NCBI GenBank assembly: GCA_026702845.1
Contig: JADCLS010000013.1
Coordinates: forward strand, 62,001 to 126,000
Source: Candidatus Heimdallarchaeota archaeon
GTDB taxonomy: Archaea; Asgardarchaeota; Heimdallarchaeia; Heimdallarchaeales; Kariarchaeaceae
DNA length: 64,000 nucleotides
Direction of reading: 5' to 3'
Translations under genes and position numbers: made by a program
Notes under the pieces: model-generated
Told to the model about the DNA's origin: nothing
The model's input: only the letters and a program-made list of their open reading frames with translations
Database searches by the model: none
Part shown: positions 19,018 to 27,117 of the stretch, piece after piece
Layout of the letters: each line of letters starts with the position of its first letter
How positions within the stretch are numbered: position 1 is the stretch's first letter

Positions 19018-19809
19018 TCATTGCATTTGCTCGATATCGGTGATATATTCTTGAAGTAGAGAGTTGAATGTATCTGCATCAGCCCAATGTAAACAATGAC
19101 CATGACCTTCCATATAAGTAGTGGTTATGTATGGCTCAAAGCTGGGTCGTTGATCATGGGGTACGGATAGGCCTGCCATTATGGCATAAAGGGGAACGCG
19201 ATTATTCTGTAAATGAGGTAAGACATCCCATGTACATACCTCCTGAAGCTCTGAAAGAAAAACATGCTCAGGACACCGAGTAATCTGTTTGAATTTATCT
19301 TGTAACTCCTGTATCACCTTGATTCCGTTGTTCATATGGTACAAATACAGGTCCCACATCTTGTTTGCAGTTTCTCCCCTAAACGAGGATACAATCTCCT
19401 CTGTCTTTTCTGGCGTATTCTTGACGTAGAGTGACCCCTCGAAGGGAAAGAATGTATCCACACCAATCAAACCGATGATCCGATGCTCAAGTAATTTTGC
19501 AGTTTCAAGGATTACTGGTCCACCCATAGACCAACCGATGAGGATGACCTTCTTTAGATCCTCCTGTTCTATCACCGCGGCTACATCCTGTGCATATGCC
19601 TCCATGGTGTATTTCCTTCTCTTACTTTTGGTTTTTCCATGACCTGCAAGCTCTATGTAGAGGTTCTTGTATCGATCACGAAAGAAATGTTGTAGTGTCC
19701 AGTGCTCAATCACACCACCAGCACCATATATCCAGCATAGTGTTATCTCCCCGCTTCCTTCCAATTCATAATAGATCTCTGATTGATCCGCAGAATAGGC
19801 TAAGGTCAA
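19018..19809 (-). CDS. alpha/beta hydrolase, translationally coupled to exonuclease III
   Basis: An alpha/beta-hydrolase-fold protein of about 263 residues. It shows YGAGGVIEHW (oxyanion-hole region), IELAGHGKTKS, the nucleophile elbow IGWSMGGPV with the catalytic Ser, and GHGHCLHWADA near the C-terminus with the catalytic His. The longest frame would start at 19881, inside the exonuclease gene. The first usable codon after the exonuclease stop is TTG at 19809, four bases downstream, and homology-like sequence begins there, so I chose it. The true start could be slightly different. Substrate unknown. Co-transcription with a DNA-repair nuclease may be incidental. Confidence 0.82.
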   Translation of the reverse strand: MTLAYSADQSEIYYELEGSGEITLCWIYGAGGVIEHWTLQHFFRDRYKNLYIELAGHGKTKSKRRKYTMEAYAQDVAAVIEQEDLKKVILIGWSMGGPVILETAKLLEHRIIGLIGVDTFFPFEGSLYVKNTPEKTEEIVSSFRGETANKMWDLYLYHMNNGIKVIQELQDKFKQITRCPEHVFLSELQEVCTWDVLPHLQNNRVPLYAIMAGLSVPHDQRPSFEPYITTTYMEGHGHCLHWADADTFNSLLQEYITDIEQMQ

Positions 19810-19813
19810 ATAA

Positions 19814-20593
19814 TCAGAACTCCAGGGAAATGCTGATGGGACAATGATCAGAACCCTCGATATCTGGATAGATAGAGGCATCCTTCAGATTATCCTTTAG
19901 GTCTTCTGATATATAGAAATAATCAATACGCCAGCCCACATTATTTTCCTTGGCTGTTTTGGTTCTCATTGACCACCACGTAAAGGCACCTTCCACATCA
20001 CCATGTATTGCCCTGTAAGTATCAATGAAGCCATCATCAAGCAATTTATCGATCCATTTCCGCTCCTCTGGTAGAAATCCTGAATATTTACTGTTTGGCT
20101 TGGGATTTGCAAGATCGATCTCCTTGTGTGCAGTATTCACATCACCACAAATCACCAGAGATTCACCCTTAGCACGTAGTTCCTGAAGCAGCTCCAGAAA
20201 AGCATCATAGAACCTCATCTTGTAATCCAAGCGTTCTGCATTCTTCTTTCCATTGGGAAAATAGCAGTTAATCAGAGTAAAATCCTTGAATTTTGTCATT
20301 AGTACCCTGCCCTCGGAATCAAACTCATCAAATCCCATGCTTGTCTCTGATTTTGCTTTGAGGGATTTAGGGTAAAAAGTGGCCACTCCGCTGTATCCCT
20401 TTTTCTCAGCAGCATGCCAATCTGATTGGTAGGATTGCAGTTCAGCTACCTCATCAACCTGTTCCTCTGATGCTTTGGTCTCTTGAAGTGCTAGAATCGT
20501 GGGTTTATGTTTTTTTACCCATGAAAATGCCTTCTTACGGATCACCGCACGAACTCCATTAACATTCCATGAGTAGATGCTATACTCAGCCAT
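19814..20593 (-). CDS. xthA: exodeoxyribonuclease III / AP endonuclease
   Basis: A 259-residue ExoIII/APE1-family nuclease that cleaves DNA 5' to abasic sites and trims damaged 3' ends in base-excision repair, using Mg2+. The family blocks are all present: SWNVNGVRAV at the N-terminus, LALQETKA with the metal-binding Glu, GYSGVATFYP, INCYFPNG, VICGDVNTAHKEIDL with the catalytic Asp and Asn, the FTWWS block, WRIDYFYISEDL and the terminal EGSDHCPISI with the catalytic His. Length is normal for the family and it starts at the first ATG. The 3' neighbour on the same strand is an alpha/beta hydrolase 4 bases on. Confidence 0.95.
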   Translation of the reverse strand: MAEYSIYSWNVNGVRAVIRKKAFSWVKKHKPTILALQETKASEEQVDEVAELQSYQSDWHAAEKKGYSGVATFYPKSLKAKSETSMGFDEFDSEGRVLMTKFKDFTLINCYFPNGKKNAERLDYKMRFYDAFLELLQELRAKGESLVICGDVNTAHKEIDLANPKPNSKYSGFLPEERKWIDKLLDDGFIDTYRAIHGDVEGAFTWWSMRTKTAKENNVGWRIDYFYISEDLKDNLKDASIYPDIEGSDHCPISISLEF

Positions 20594-20640
20594 GAATGAC
20601 CAGATATGCAGATCAATTTAATACTTTGTGTAGATGGAGA

Positions 20641-20680
20641 CATCTGTCCGGTACTTCTGTTATGCAAATAGTACCAGATG
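20641..20680. promoter_or_regulatory. long imperfect inverted repeat between divergent genes
   Basis: CATCT-gtcc-GGTACT and AGTACC-AGATG form an inverted repeat around a 14-base centre. It sits in the 101-base spacer between exonuclease III (minus) and the RING protein (plus), directly before the RING ATG at 20695. It could be an operator serving both genes or a hairpin in the RING mRNA leader. Confidence 0.45.
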
Positions 20681-20694
20681 AGTAAATTATCAGC

Positions 20695-21138
20695 ATGATT
20701 TGGATTGTTTTTTATAATTCAAATCACCCAAGATACTTAGTGCTAGAACAGGATTATAGATGCAATATTTGTTATAAGGATACCAGTGAACAAGATGAGA
20801 TCAGATGTCCATCATGCATAAACATATACCATCATGACCATCTGGCTGCCTGGTTACTCACGAAAAACTATTGTCCTGTGTGTAGAGCAAAATTTGAACA
20901 TAGTTTTATGGAGATAATGAAACCAAAAACGGAATATGATTATCAGCGCTTGTGGAAGATAAATCAATCTCTGGATAGAATTCAAGGCAATATTGAAAAA
21001 TGGGAGAAGACACATAGTAAAAAATTCTGGGAGGATCCCACGGATGAGGATGAAGAACCTATTCCCTGGGGTAAGATCTTTGGACCTCTATTTCTATTTG
21101 CACTCTGGATGCTTGTACTATTTGCAATATTTGGATAA
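20695..21138 (+). CDS. membrane-anchored RING-type zinc-finger protein
   Basis: A 147-residue protein. Residues 22-66 hold a cross-brace zinc finger: CNIC, then CPSC, then H-H-x-x-H, W and CPVCR. The order C-x2-C, C-x2-C, x4-H, x2-H, C-x2-C with a tryptophan two residues before LL matches RING-type E3 ubiquitin-ligase folds, with His in place of the usual sixth ligand Cys. A charged helical linker follows, then PIPWGKIFG and a C-terminal hydrophobic helix of about 20 residues (tail anchor). RING domains bind E2 ubiquitin-conjugating enzymes; in archaea such proteins are mostly found in Asgard genomes with ubiquitin systems. No ubiquitin, E1 or E2 gene is in this window, so ligase activity is inference. 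Confidence 0.82.
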   Translation: MIWIVFYNSNHPRYLVLEQDYRCNICYKDTSEQDEIRCPSCINIYHHDHLAAWLLTKNYCPVCRAKFEHSFMEIMKPKTEYDYQRLWKINQSLDRIQGNIEKWEKTHSKKFWEDPTDEDEEPIPWGKIFGPLFLFALWMLVLFAIFG

Positions 21139-21193
21139 TTAATCACTCCTTGGACCTTATCTAATTTATTTTTTTTTAGTTTCATATTAATAA

Positions 21194-21262
21194 TGCATAC
21201 ATTGTATATGTTCTTTCATCGATACATGCAATTATAACAGTATAATGTATACAATGTATACA
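21194..21262. promoter_or_regulatory. pair of TGTATAC palindromes upstream of IMP dehydrogenase
   Basis: A perfect palindrome TGTATAC-AAT-GTATACA lies at 21246-21262, and an imperfect relative TGCATAC-ATT-GTATATG at 21194-21210, 52 bases away (about five helical turns). They sit between the RING gene and guaB. A repressor binding both sites cooperatively is a reasonable guess; the regulator is unknown. Confidence 0.5.
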
Positions 21263-21388
21263 AGTCCATCAATATTCATCGATAAATTCGTACCGATTTC
21301 TCTTGCTCTTCACTCTTTTACTAATAGAGATAGGAGTAATCTTGATGAGTGAAAGAATATTTTTTAACTTAAATCACCTTGATCATCT

Positions 21389-22828
21389 GTGACATCCATT
21401 GAGACAGGCTTGACCTTTGATGATGTACTTTTGGTTCCACGTTATTCAGAAGTATCATCTCGAAAGCATGTCAACACCACTACCAAACTCACCAGAAATA
21501 TCAGTATGCATATCCCTGTCGTATCATCCAATATGGATACTGTAACTGAAGCAGAAATGGCCATAGCCATGGCTCGTAATGGAGGGATAGGAATCATTCA
21601 CCGGTTCATGAGTATTGAGGAGCAAGTGAGACAGGTATCTCGAGTAAAAAGATCAATGAGCATATTGATTGAAAATCCCTACACCCTCCTCCCTTACAAT
21701 ACACTGGGAGAGGCACAACAACTTCTCACAGAAAAAAGTGTCTCCTCATTGATGATTACTGATGAACAGAACAAACTCAAAGGTATCTTGACTAAGAGAG
21801 ATATGCTCTTTGAAGATGATATGTCCATCAGATTAGATACATTAATGACAAGGGAACTCATCACTGCCAAGCCTGGAATAAGTAGCGAGGAAGCCAAAGA
21901 TATCCTCAAGAAGAATAAGATAGAGAAATTACCACTGGTTGATGATAAAGGTTATCTCAAAGGCCTTATCTCCACCCAGGATATTGAAAAACAACGCAAG
22001 TATCCCAATGCCACCCTTGATGAGAAGGGTAAGTTACGTGTGGGGGCAGCCATTGGAGTCAAAGACGATTACCTTGATAGAACTGATGCGTTACTTGGTG
22101 CTGGTGCAGATACAATAGTAATTGATATTGCCCATGGACATTCCAATCTGGTAATAGATACTATCAAAAAAATTCGTAAACAATATGATGATGTGGTTGA
22201 ACTCATCGCAGGCAATGTAGCTACTGCAGAGGGAACTGAGGCTTTGATCTCACATGGTGTGGATGCAGTCAAGGTTGGGGTTGGACCTGGATCTATCTGT
22301 ATCACCAGAATGGTAGCTGGTTCTGGTGTACCACAATTGCATGCCATCATGGAATCAGCCAAAGTAGCACATGATGAAAATATACCGATTATTGCTGATG
22401 GTGGTATCCGAAGAAGTGGTGATATAGCAAAGGCAATTGCTGCTGGTGCATCCACTGTTATGCTAGGTAACTTACTAGCTGGTACAACTGAATCTCCGGG
22501 TGTACCAATCACACGTAATGGCAGGCGTGTAAAGGTAATCAGGGGAATGGCATCACTAGGTGCCAGCCTTGGAAGAGAAAGCAGAACAACTGGTAAGAGT
22601 TTTGATGATGAGTTTGCTCAGGATTATACTCCTGAGGGTGTGGAGGCAGTCGTTCCCTTCAGGGGATCTGTAAAGGATGTGCTTAGTCAGTTGGTAGGAG
22701 GATTGAGATCAGGGATGAGCTATACTGGAGCCAAGAGCATAGAGGAAATGTGGAGCTTATCTAAATTCATCAGAATAACCAATTCTGGACTTCAAGAAAG
22801 CAAGAGCCATGATGTGAATACTGTTTAA
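21389..22828 (+). CDS. guaB: IMP dehydrogenase
   Basis: Converts IMP to XMP with NAD+, the committed step of guanine nucleotide synthesis, in the cytosol. The 479 residues show the (beta/alpha)8 barrel start TGLTFDDVLLVP, two CBS domains inserted at about residues 95-210, the active-site loop GPGSICITR with the catalytic Cys near 304, the phosphate-binding IIADGGIRRSGDIAKA and GNLLAGTTESPG, and the flap with RGMASLGA and GVEAVVPFRGSVKDVL. The Arg-Tyr-type flap dyad appears changed but the flap is present. The start is GTG at 21389, about 25 bases after the TATA-like ATTTTTTAACTT. The length is normal. Palindromes upstream may regulate it. Confidence 0.96.
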   Translation: MTSIETGLTFDDVLLVPRYSEVSSRKHVNTTTKLTRNISMHIPVVSSNMDTVTEAEMAIAMARNGGIGIIHRFMSIEEQVRQVSRVKRSMSILIENPYTLLPYNTLGEAQQLLTEKSVSSLMITDEQNKLKGILTKRDMLFEDDMSIRLDTLMTRELITAKPGISSEEAKDILKKNKIEKLPLVDDKGYLKGLISTQDIEKQRKYPNATLDEKGKLRVGAAIGVKDDYLDRTDALLGAGADTIVIDIAHGHSNLVIDTIKKIRKQYDDVVELIAGNVATAEGTEALISHGVDAVKVGVGPGSICITRMVAGSGVPQLHAIMESAKVAHDENIPIIADGGIRRSGDIAKAIAAGASTVMLGNLLAGTTESPGVPITRNGRRVKVIRGMASLGASLGRESRTTGKSFDDEFAQDYTPEGVEAVVPFRGSVKDVLSQLVGGLRSGMSYTGAKSIEEMWSLSKFIRITNSGLQESKSHDVNTV

Positions 22829-22878
22829 TCAAGCCCAATTTACAAAACATATATGAATGATATCATTTACTGAATATT

Positions 22879-23445
22879 ATGAGTAATTATAGAGTAATAG
22901 CCATAGCAGGTAGCTTGAGAACAGTAAGCTACACCCGATATGCACTAGCTATCGCACTAGATGCTGCTGCCAAACTGGGAGCAGATACTGAACTCATAGA
23001 TCTGAAAGATTATGATTTGATGTTCTGTGAGCAGTATGATAATGAGGAGGATTTTCCTGATGATGTGTTCAGATTCAGAAAAAAAGTTGCTGAAGCAGAT
23101 GGTATTATTCTAGGTACTCCTGAGTACCATGGATCTTTCTCAGGGGTACTGAAAAATGCCATCGATCTTCTAGGTAGAAATGAATTTGACAATAAATTGG
23201 TTGGCCTCATAGGAGTGGCTGGGGGTAGTATTGGAGCTACTAATTCATTGAATGGGTTGAGACAGGTAACACGACACCTGCATGCTTGGACCATCCCCAA
23301 TCATGTATCTATTCCACGTGCATCTAAGAAATTTGATAAGGAAGGTAACTGTTTAGATGAAAGTATTGAGAAGAGAATCCGTGAGATTGGTGAAATTATC
23401 GTAAAATATGGAAAATTGCATAAAATGGGACATTGTGAAGATTAG
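22879..23445 (+). CDS. NADPH-dependent FMN reductase
   Basis: A 188-residue flavodoxin-fold oxidoreductase of the NADPH-dependent FMN reductase family (SsuE, azoreductase and chromate-reductase types). The FMN phosphate loop is GSLRTVSYTRYA, the second flavin contact is TPEYHGSFSGVLKNAID, and GVAGGSIGATNSL follows at the third. It lies 51 bases after guaB on the same strand and may share its transcript or have its own promoter in the spacer. Its TAG stop overlaps the stop of hypE, read from the other strand, by four bases. The electron acceptor is unknown. Confidence 0.9.
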   Translation: MSNYRVIAIAGSLRTVSYTRYALAIALDAAAKLGADTELIDLKDYDLMFCEQYDNEEDFPDDVFRFRKKVAEADGIILGTPEYHGSFSGVLKNAIDLLGRNEFDNKLVGLIGVAGGSIGATNSLNGLRQVTRHLHAWTIPNHVSIPRASKKFDKEGNCLDESIEKRIREIGEIIVKYGKLHKMGHCED

Positions 23446-24470
23446 CACACTCTAGGTATGGGTTCGCCATAGGGTTTCTCCAGAATCCTTGTACCTCCAA
23501 TATCAGTTTTTACTAACACTTTTGTCTTGGGAGATTCCTTAACCTCGCCGATAATAACAGAGCCTTGAGTTATCTCTTGATTATGTAATTTCTCGATGAT
23601 CTCATCAGCTGCATCGGCAGCAACTACCATCACAGCTCTTCCTTCACTTGATATCTCCATCATCTCAAGACCGAGAATATCTGCAATTGCTTGAGCCTGT
23701 TCATTTATTGGCAGAGATAGCTCATCAATTTCCAGGCACACATTTGATTTCTCAGCAATCTCATTCAATGCTGTTGCTAAACCTCCCCTTGTGGGATCCT
23801 TCATACAATGTACACTTGTATTTGCCGTGATCTCCTTCACAGCAGGCCATAGAGCAGTTACATCAGATTGCAATGTTGTTGTGAATTCCATACCTTCCCG
23901 AAGAGCCATCAAGCTTGTACCATGATTACCCACCTCTCCAGTAATGATGATCTTATCTCCAATTTGTGCAGCAGAATCTCGTATCGGGTCACGATACAGA
24001 TACCCAACTCCTGCAGAATTAATGACAATATTCGATACCATTCCCTTAGGCATAACCTTTGTATCTCCAGCAATAATTCTCACCCCCGCTGCTCTTGCTT
24101 TGTTTCCTATGGTCTCACAAATCCGTACAAGATCCTCAATAAGATATCCCTCTTCTATTATCATACCGATAGTCAGATATTTAGGAATTGCTCCCATAAC
24201 AGTCAGATCATTTACTGTTCCAGCAATTAACAAATCACCAATATTACCACCCTGAAAGAAAATGGGATCTACCGTGTGACTATCTGTGGTTATCACCAAT
24301 TGAAAGGTGCCATCTGGAATCGTAACTACAGCAGCATCATCCATACTTTGTGGCCCCACAATATCCCCTTCACCATCTGTGATTCCGATATGCTTACCGA
24401 TTAGATCTATAAGCAGATCCATTCTTTTTCCTCCACCACCCATGGATAAATCAACTGTTTTATCTTTCAT
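23442..24470 (-). CDS. hypE: hydrogenase maturation protein HypE
   Basis: HypE takes the carbamoyl group from HypF on its C-terminal cysteine and dehydrates it to a thiocyanate, the source of the CN ligands of [NiFe]-hydrogenase iron. The chain ends in PIPRVC, so the essential last-residue Cys is present. The PurM/AIR-synthase-like fold is seen in DLSMGGGG, DDAAVVTIPDG, TVNDLTVMGA, GDTKVMPKG and MKDPTRGGLA. The longest frame would begin at 24539 (TTG) inside hypF, but a TATA-like ATTTTATACC at 24494-24503 lies about 25 bases before ATG 24470, and family proteins begin near KDKTVDLS, so I chose 24470. It follows hypF on the same strand and has a probable extra promoter of its own. Confidence 0.95.
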   Translation of the reverse strand: MKDKTVDLSMGGGGKRMDLLIDLIGKHIGITDGEGDIVGPQSMDDAAVVTIPDGTFQLVITTDSHTVDPIFFQGGNIGDLLIAGTVNDLTVMGAIPKYLTIGMIIEEGYLIEDLVRICETIGNKARAAGVRIIAGDTKVMPKGMVSNIVINSAGVGYLYRDPIRDSAAQIGDKIIITGEVGNHGTSLMALREGMEFTTTLQSDVTALWPAVKEITANTSVHCMKDPTRGGLATALNEIAEKSNVCLEIDELSLPINEQAQAIADILGLEMMEISSEGRAVMVVAADAADEIIEKLHNQEITQGSVIIGEVKESPKTKVLVKTDIGGTRILEKPYGEPIPRVC

Positions 24471-24493
24471 CAGCATGGGGAGAGATGTAGAGA

Positions 24494-24503
24494 GGTATAA
24501 AAT
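24494..24503 (-). promoter_or_regulatory. probable internal TATA box for hypE
   Basis: On the minus strand ATTTTATACC lies 24-33 bases before the chosen hypE ATG at 24470. That is the spacing for a leaderless archaeal transcript. It falls in the 58-base gap between hypF stop and hypE start. Confidence 0.5.
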
Positions 24504-24528
24504 TATCCCAATATCGCAGTTGCAAAGC

Positions 24529-26826
24529 TCATTTTTCAATTCTCATACCAAGATAGTTCAGCTGACCAATGGAAATTCCGGCATCACCCGGGGGAACCTG
24601 TTTGTGTAGTAGCAACGCATTACCCAATGTTTGTCGCAAACCATCGGTGATAATTTTATTGTATGCAATTCCACCGGTAAAGCCAATTGATGAAATCCCT
24701 AGGTCATTAGCAACTTCTCTTCCAAGTGATGCCATAGTTTGAGCAACAGCATCATGAGTGAATTTCGCTATATGTTTTCTTGGTTCGATTCTATACATCC
24801 CCATAACCTCTTCAAATATCTTCCTTGTGTCAATTAAGGGTATTTCTGAAGTAGTGATATAGGCATCAGGATTTATGGAGAAGCTTTTATCTGAGTATAG
24901 TGCTAGATCCTCGAGTTTTATTGCTGGTTCTCCGCGATAACTTCTGAACTGTGCCACATCAAGAAGGCTTGCCACTGAATCAAATAATCTTGCCAAGGAA
25001 GAAGTAATAATATTTTTGGGTGATTGAGTGATATACTTGTATTCCACCTCCCCTCCCTTTAGATTATGCAGGATCTGTGACTTAAGTTCCTGCTCAACAT
25101 TGAAATCTATTTCAGTAAGGTAATGGAGAAGCATCCTTGCAGGATGAATACTGTTTCTATCACCACCATTATAATTGATGTCACAAGTGCTTCCCAACCG
25201 TTTCCATTCACCTTGCTGAAGCAGGATTAACTCAGATCCCCAAGCATTGTTATCGGTTCCCAGGCCAAATCCATCACATGCCCATGCAAGTATTGATTCA
25301 TCATGAGGTATCTGTTGATCGAAAGCAAGTGAGGCGACATGAGCTACATGATGTTGTACTGTGTGAAAATGGACTTGATGAATACTAGCAAGCTCCTGAG
25401 CTGATGATCTGCTAATGAAATTGGGATGGTAATCTGCAATGATATGTTCAAAATCTAGATGATAGAGACCTCTTAGATGTTCAATAGTATCTTGCATGAA
25501 TCGCTGCGATTCAATATTGACTATATGACCTAGGTGCTGGCTGGGTATGATCCATCCATCCTTGGCAAATGATATAGTGACATTTTCCTCAGCTCCAGCT
25601 GCGAATGCACGCAGATGCTGAAGATCCTTATGAAACAGGGGTTGGGGTACAAAACCCCTTGATCGTCTGATGATGAGATGATGATCACCTTGTGAACGCA
25701 ATACGCTATCGTCTACCCGTTGAATAATTGGACGGTTATGTAGGAGCATCCCATCAACAAGAGAGGTAAGTTGAGAAATCACCTCGTCAGGTGTAATAGG
25801 CATGGGAAGCCCAGGAAGATTTGCAGAGGTCATCAACAAACAATCAATCTGATCATCAAACAGAAGATGATGCATACTGGAATAGGGCAACATCACACCA
25901 AGTGTTTGAAGTCCTGGTGAGATCTCTTTCCATAAACCCGGTTCCCTGACTCTAAGTACTAGAATCGGTCTACGAGCAGAGATAAGATGACGTACATCTG
26001 CCTCAGTTGTATAACAATACTTCTTGACTGATTCTATGTCGCGCATCATGACAGCAAATGGCTTATCACTCTGTTTTCGTCTTTGATATCGAAGTTTTCC
26101 CACACTTGGCTCATGATGTGCATTGGTCACTAGGTGTGTGCCCCCTTGACCCATAATAGCCCAGATCTCTCCCATTTCAAGAGCACGCCGGATATTTGCC
26201 CAATCTGAGATTATTTTGATTTCTAGGTTTTTATGGTATTCCTCATAATGGGGGCCACAAAATGGACAACAGGTAGTCTGTGCATGAAACCGTCGATCTT
26301 TCGGTTGGGTATACTCTGCTTCACATTCATTACAGAGGGGAAATTCACCAAATGCCGTGTTGATTCTATCATATGGAACTCGACGAATCGCAGAATACCG
26401 TGGCCCACAATCTGTGCAAGAGATGAAAGAATAATTTTTTCGTCGTCCCTCTTTTTGATCTCCCGAGCATGCAGAACAAATGGCTATATCTGGAGGAAGT
26501 GGAGATATACCTTTATCCGTATGAATTTCTTTGCTAGGAACAATGATGAAAGAAGAGTTAGAAAACTCAATCTCAGATTCATCAAGTTGTTTGAGGGTAG
26601 TATTCAGGATCAATGCCAATTCTGGTTTTCTCTCTTCTATTGCTACAAGAAATTTCTCTGCATCACTCCTACTTCCCTGCATAACAATCTCTACCCCAGC
26701 ACTGGCAAGATTTCGGACATACCCAGATATTCTGAGATCATCAGCAAGATTCTTGATAAATGGTCTGAACCCAACAGACTGTACCACGCCGGTGATCTGT
26801 ATATGAAATAGAGATTTGTTTGACAT
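24529..26826 (-). CDS. hypF: hydrogenase maturation carbamoyltransferase HypF
   Basis: HypF converts carbamoyl phosphate and ATP into a carbamoyl-adenylate and transfers the carbamoyl group to HypE. The 765 residues show the full domain order: acylphosphatase (GVVQSVGFRPF, residues 1-90), paired zinc fingers (CSACS, CTDCG, CNECE, CCPFCG, about 110-185), a YrdC-like domain (KQSDKPFAVMM to SANLPGLPM) and a Kae1-like C-terminal domain with the metal-binding HHVAHVA and GFTGGIAYNK. Length is normal. It starts at the ATG 53 bases from the divergent hypC start and leads the hypF-hypE unit. Confidence 0.97.
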   Translation of the reverse strand: MSNKSLFHIQITGVVQSVGFRPFIKNLADDLRISGYVRNLASAGVEIVMQGSRSDAEKFLVAIEERKPELALILNTTLKQLDESEIEFSNSSFIIVPSKEIHTDKGISPLPPDIAICSACSGDQKEGRRKNYSFISCTDCGPRYSAIRRVPYDRINTAFGEFPLCNECEAEYTQPKDRRFHAQTTCCPFCGPHYEEYHKNLEIKIISDWANIRRALEMGEIWAIMGQGGTHLVTNAHHEPSVGKLRYQRRKQSDKPFAVMMRDIESVKKYCYTTEADVRHLISARRPILVLRVREPGLWKEISPGLQTLGVMLPYSSMHHLLFDDQIDCLLMTSANLPGLPMPITPDEVISQLTSLVDGMLLHNRPIIQRVDDSVLRSQGDHHLIIRRSRGFVPQPLFHKDLQHLRAFAAGAEENVTISFAKDGWIIPSQHLGHIVNIESQRFMQDTIEHLRGLYHLDFEHIIADYHPNFISRSSAQELASIHQVHFHTVQHHVAHVASLAFDQQIPHDESILAWACDGFGLGTDNNAWGSELILLQQGEWKRLGSTCDINYNGGDRNSIHPARMLLHYLTEIDFNVEQELKSQILHNLKGGEVEYKYITQSPKNIITSSLARLFDSVASLLDVAQFRSYRGEPAIKLEDLALYSDKSFSINPDAYITTSEIPLIDTRKIFEEVMGMYRIEPRKHIAKFTHDAVAQTMASLGREVANDLGISSIGFTGGIAYNKIITDGLRQTLGNALLLHKQVPPGDAGISIGQLNYLGMRIEK

Positions 26827-26878
26827 TTATCTAGATTCCTGTAATAAACTATATCTCATCTATACAAGACCTTTATTC
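26827..26878. promoter_or_regulatory. compact bidirectional promoter of the hyp genes
   Basis: Only 52 bases separate the starts of hypF (minus) and hypC (plus). A TATA-like AAACTATATC near 26847-26857 lies about 25-30 bases before hypC. On the other strand TGTATAGA or GTTTATTAC is well placed for hypF. The two promoters must overlap, so both arms are likely regulated together. Confidence 0.55.
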
Positions 26879-27109
26879 ATGTGTCTCTCCGTAGTGGCAA
26901 AAATAATTGAGATTCTTGATCAAAACAAAGCCCTAGTTGATATAAATGGGGTAAAAAAAACCATAACTATTTCATTAATGGCTGATGACTTACATATTAA
27001 TGAATGGGTTCTAGTTCATACAGGCTTTGCCATTGCCAAGGTGGATGAGGAGAAGGCAAGAGAGATCTTGGCATCATATGAACAGATAGGTGGGGTACCG
27101 GGTCAGTAG
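26879..27109 (+). CDS. hypC: hydrogenase maturation chaperone HypC
   Basis: HypC is a small OB-fold chaperone that, with HypD, assembles the Fe(CN)2CO unit and delivers it to the hydrogenase large subunit. I start at ATG 26879, giving 76 residues beginning MCLSVVAKI, because the family needs Cys as the second residue (exposed after Met removal). The frame could be extended 21 codons upstream, but that would bury the cysteine. GVKKTITISLM and GDYVLVHTGFAI-type sequence (here NEWVLVHTGFAIAKVDEEKA) complete the family pattern. It is followed 8 bases later by hypD. Confidence 0.95.
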   Translation: MCLSVVAKIIEILDQNKALVDINGVKKTITISLMADDLHINEWVLVHTGFAIAKVDEEKAREILASYEQIGGVPGQ

Positions 27110-27117
27110 GTGAATCC

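Noticed and set aside
24471..24539. Upstream extension of hypE to TTG 24539
   Set aside because: It would overlap hypF. A TATA-like box lies in the interval, and HypE proteins begin near the KDKTVDLS segment.
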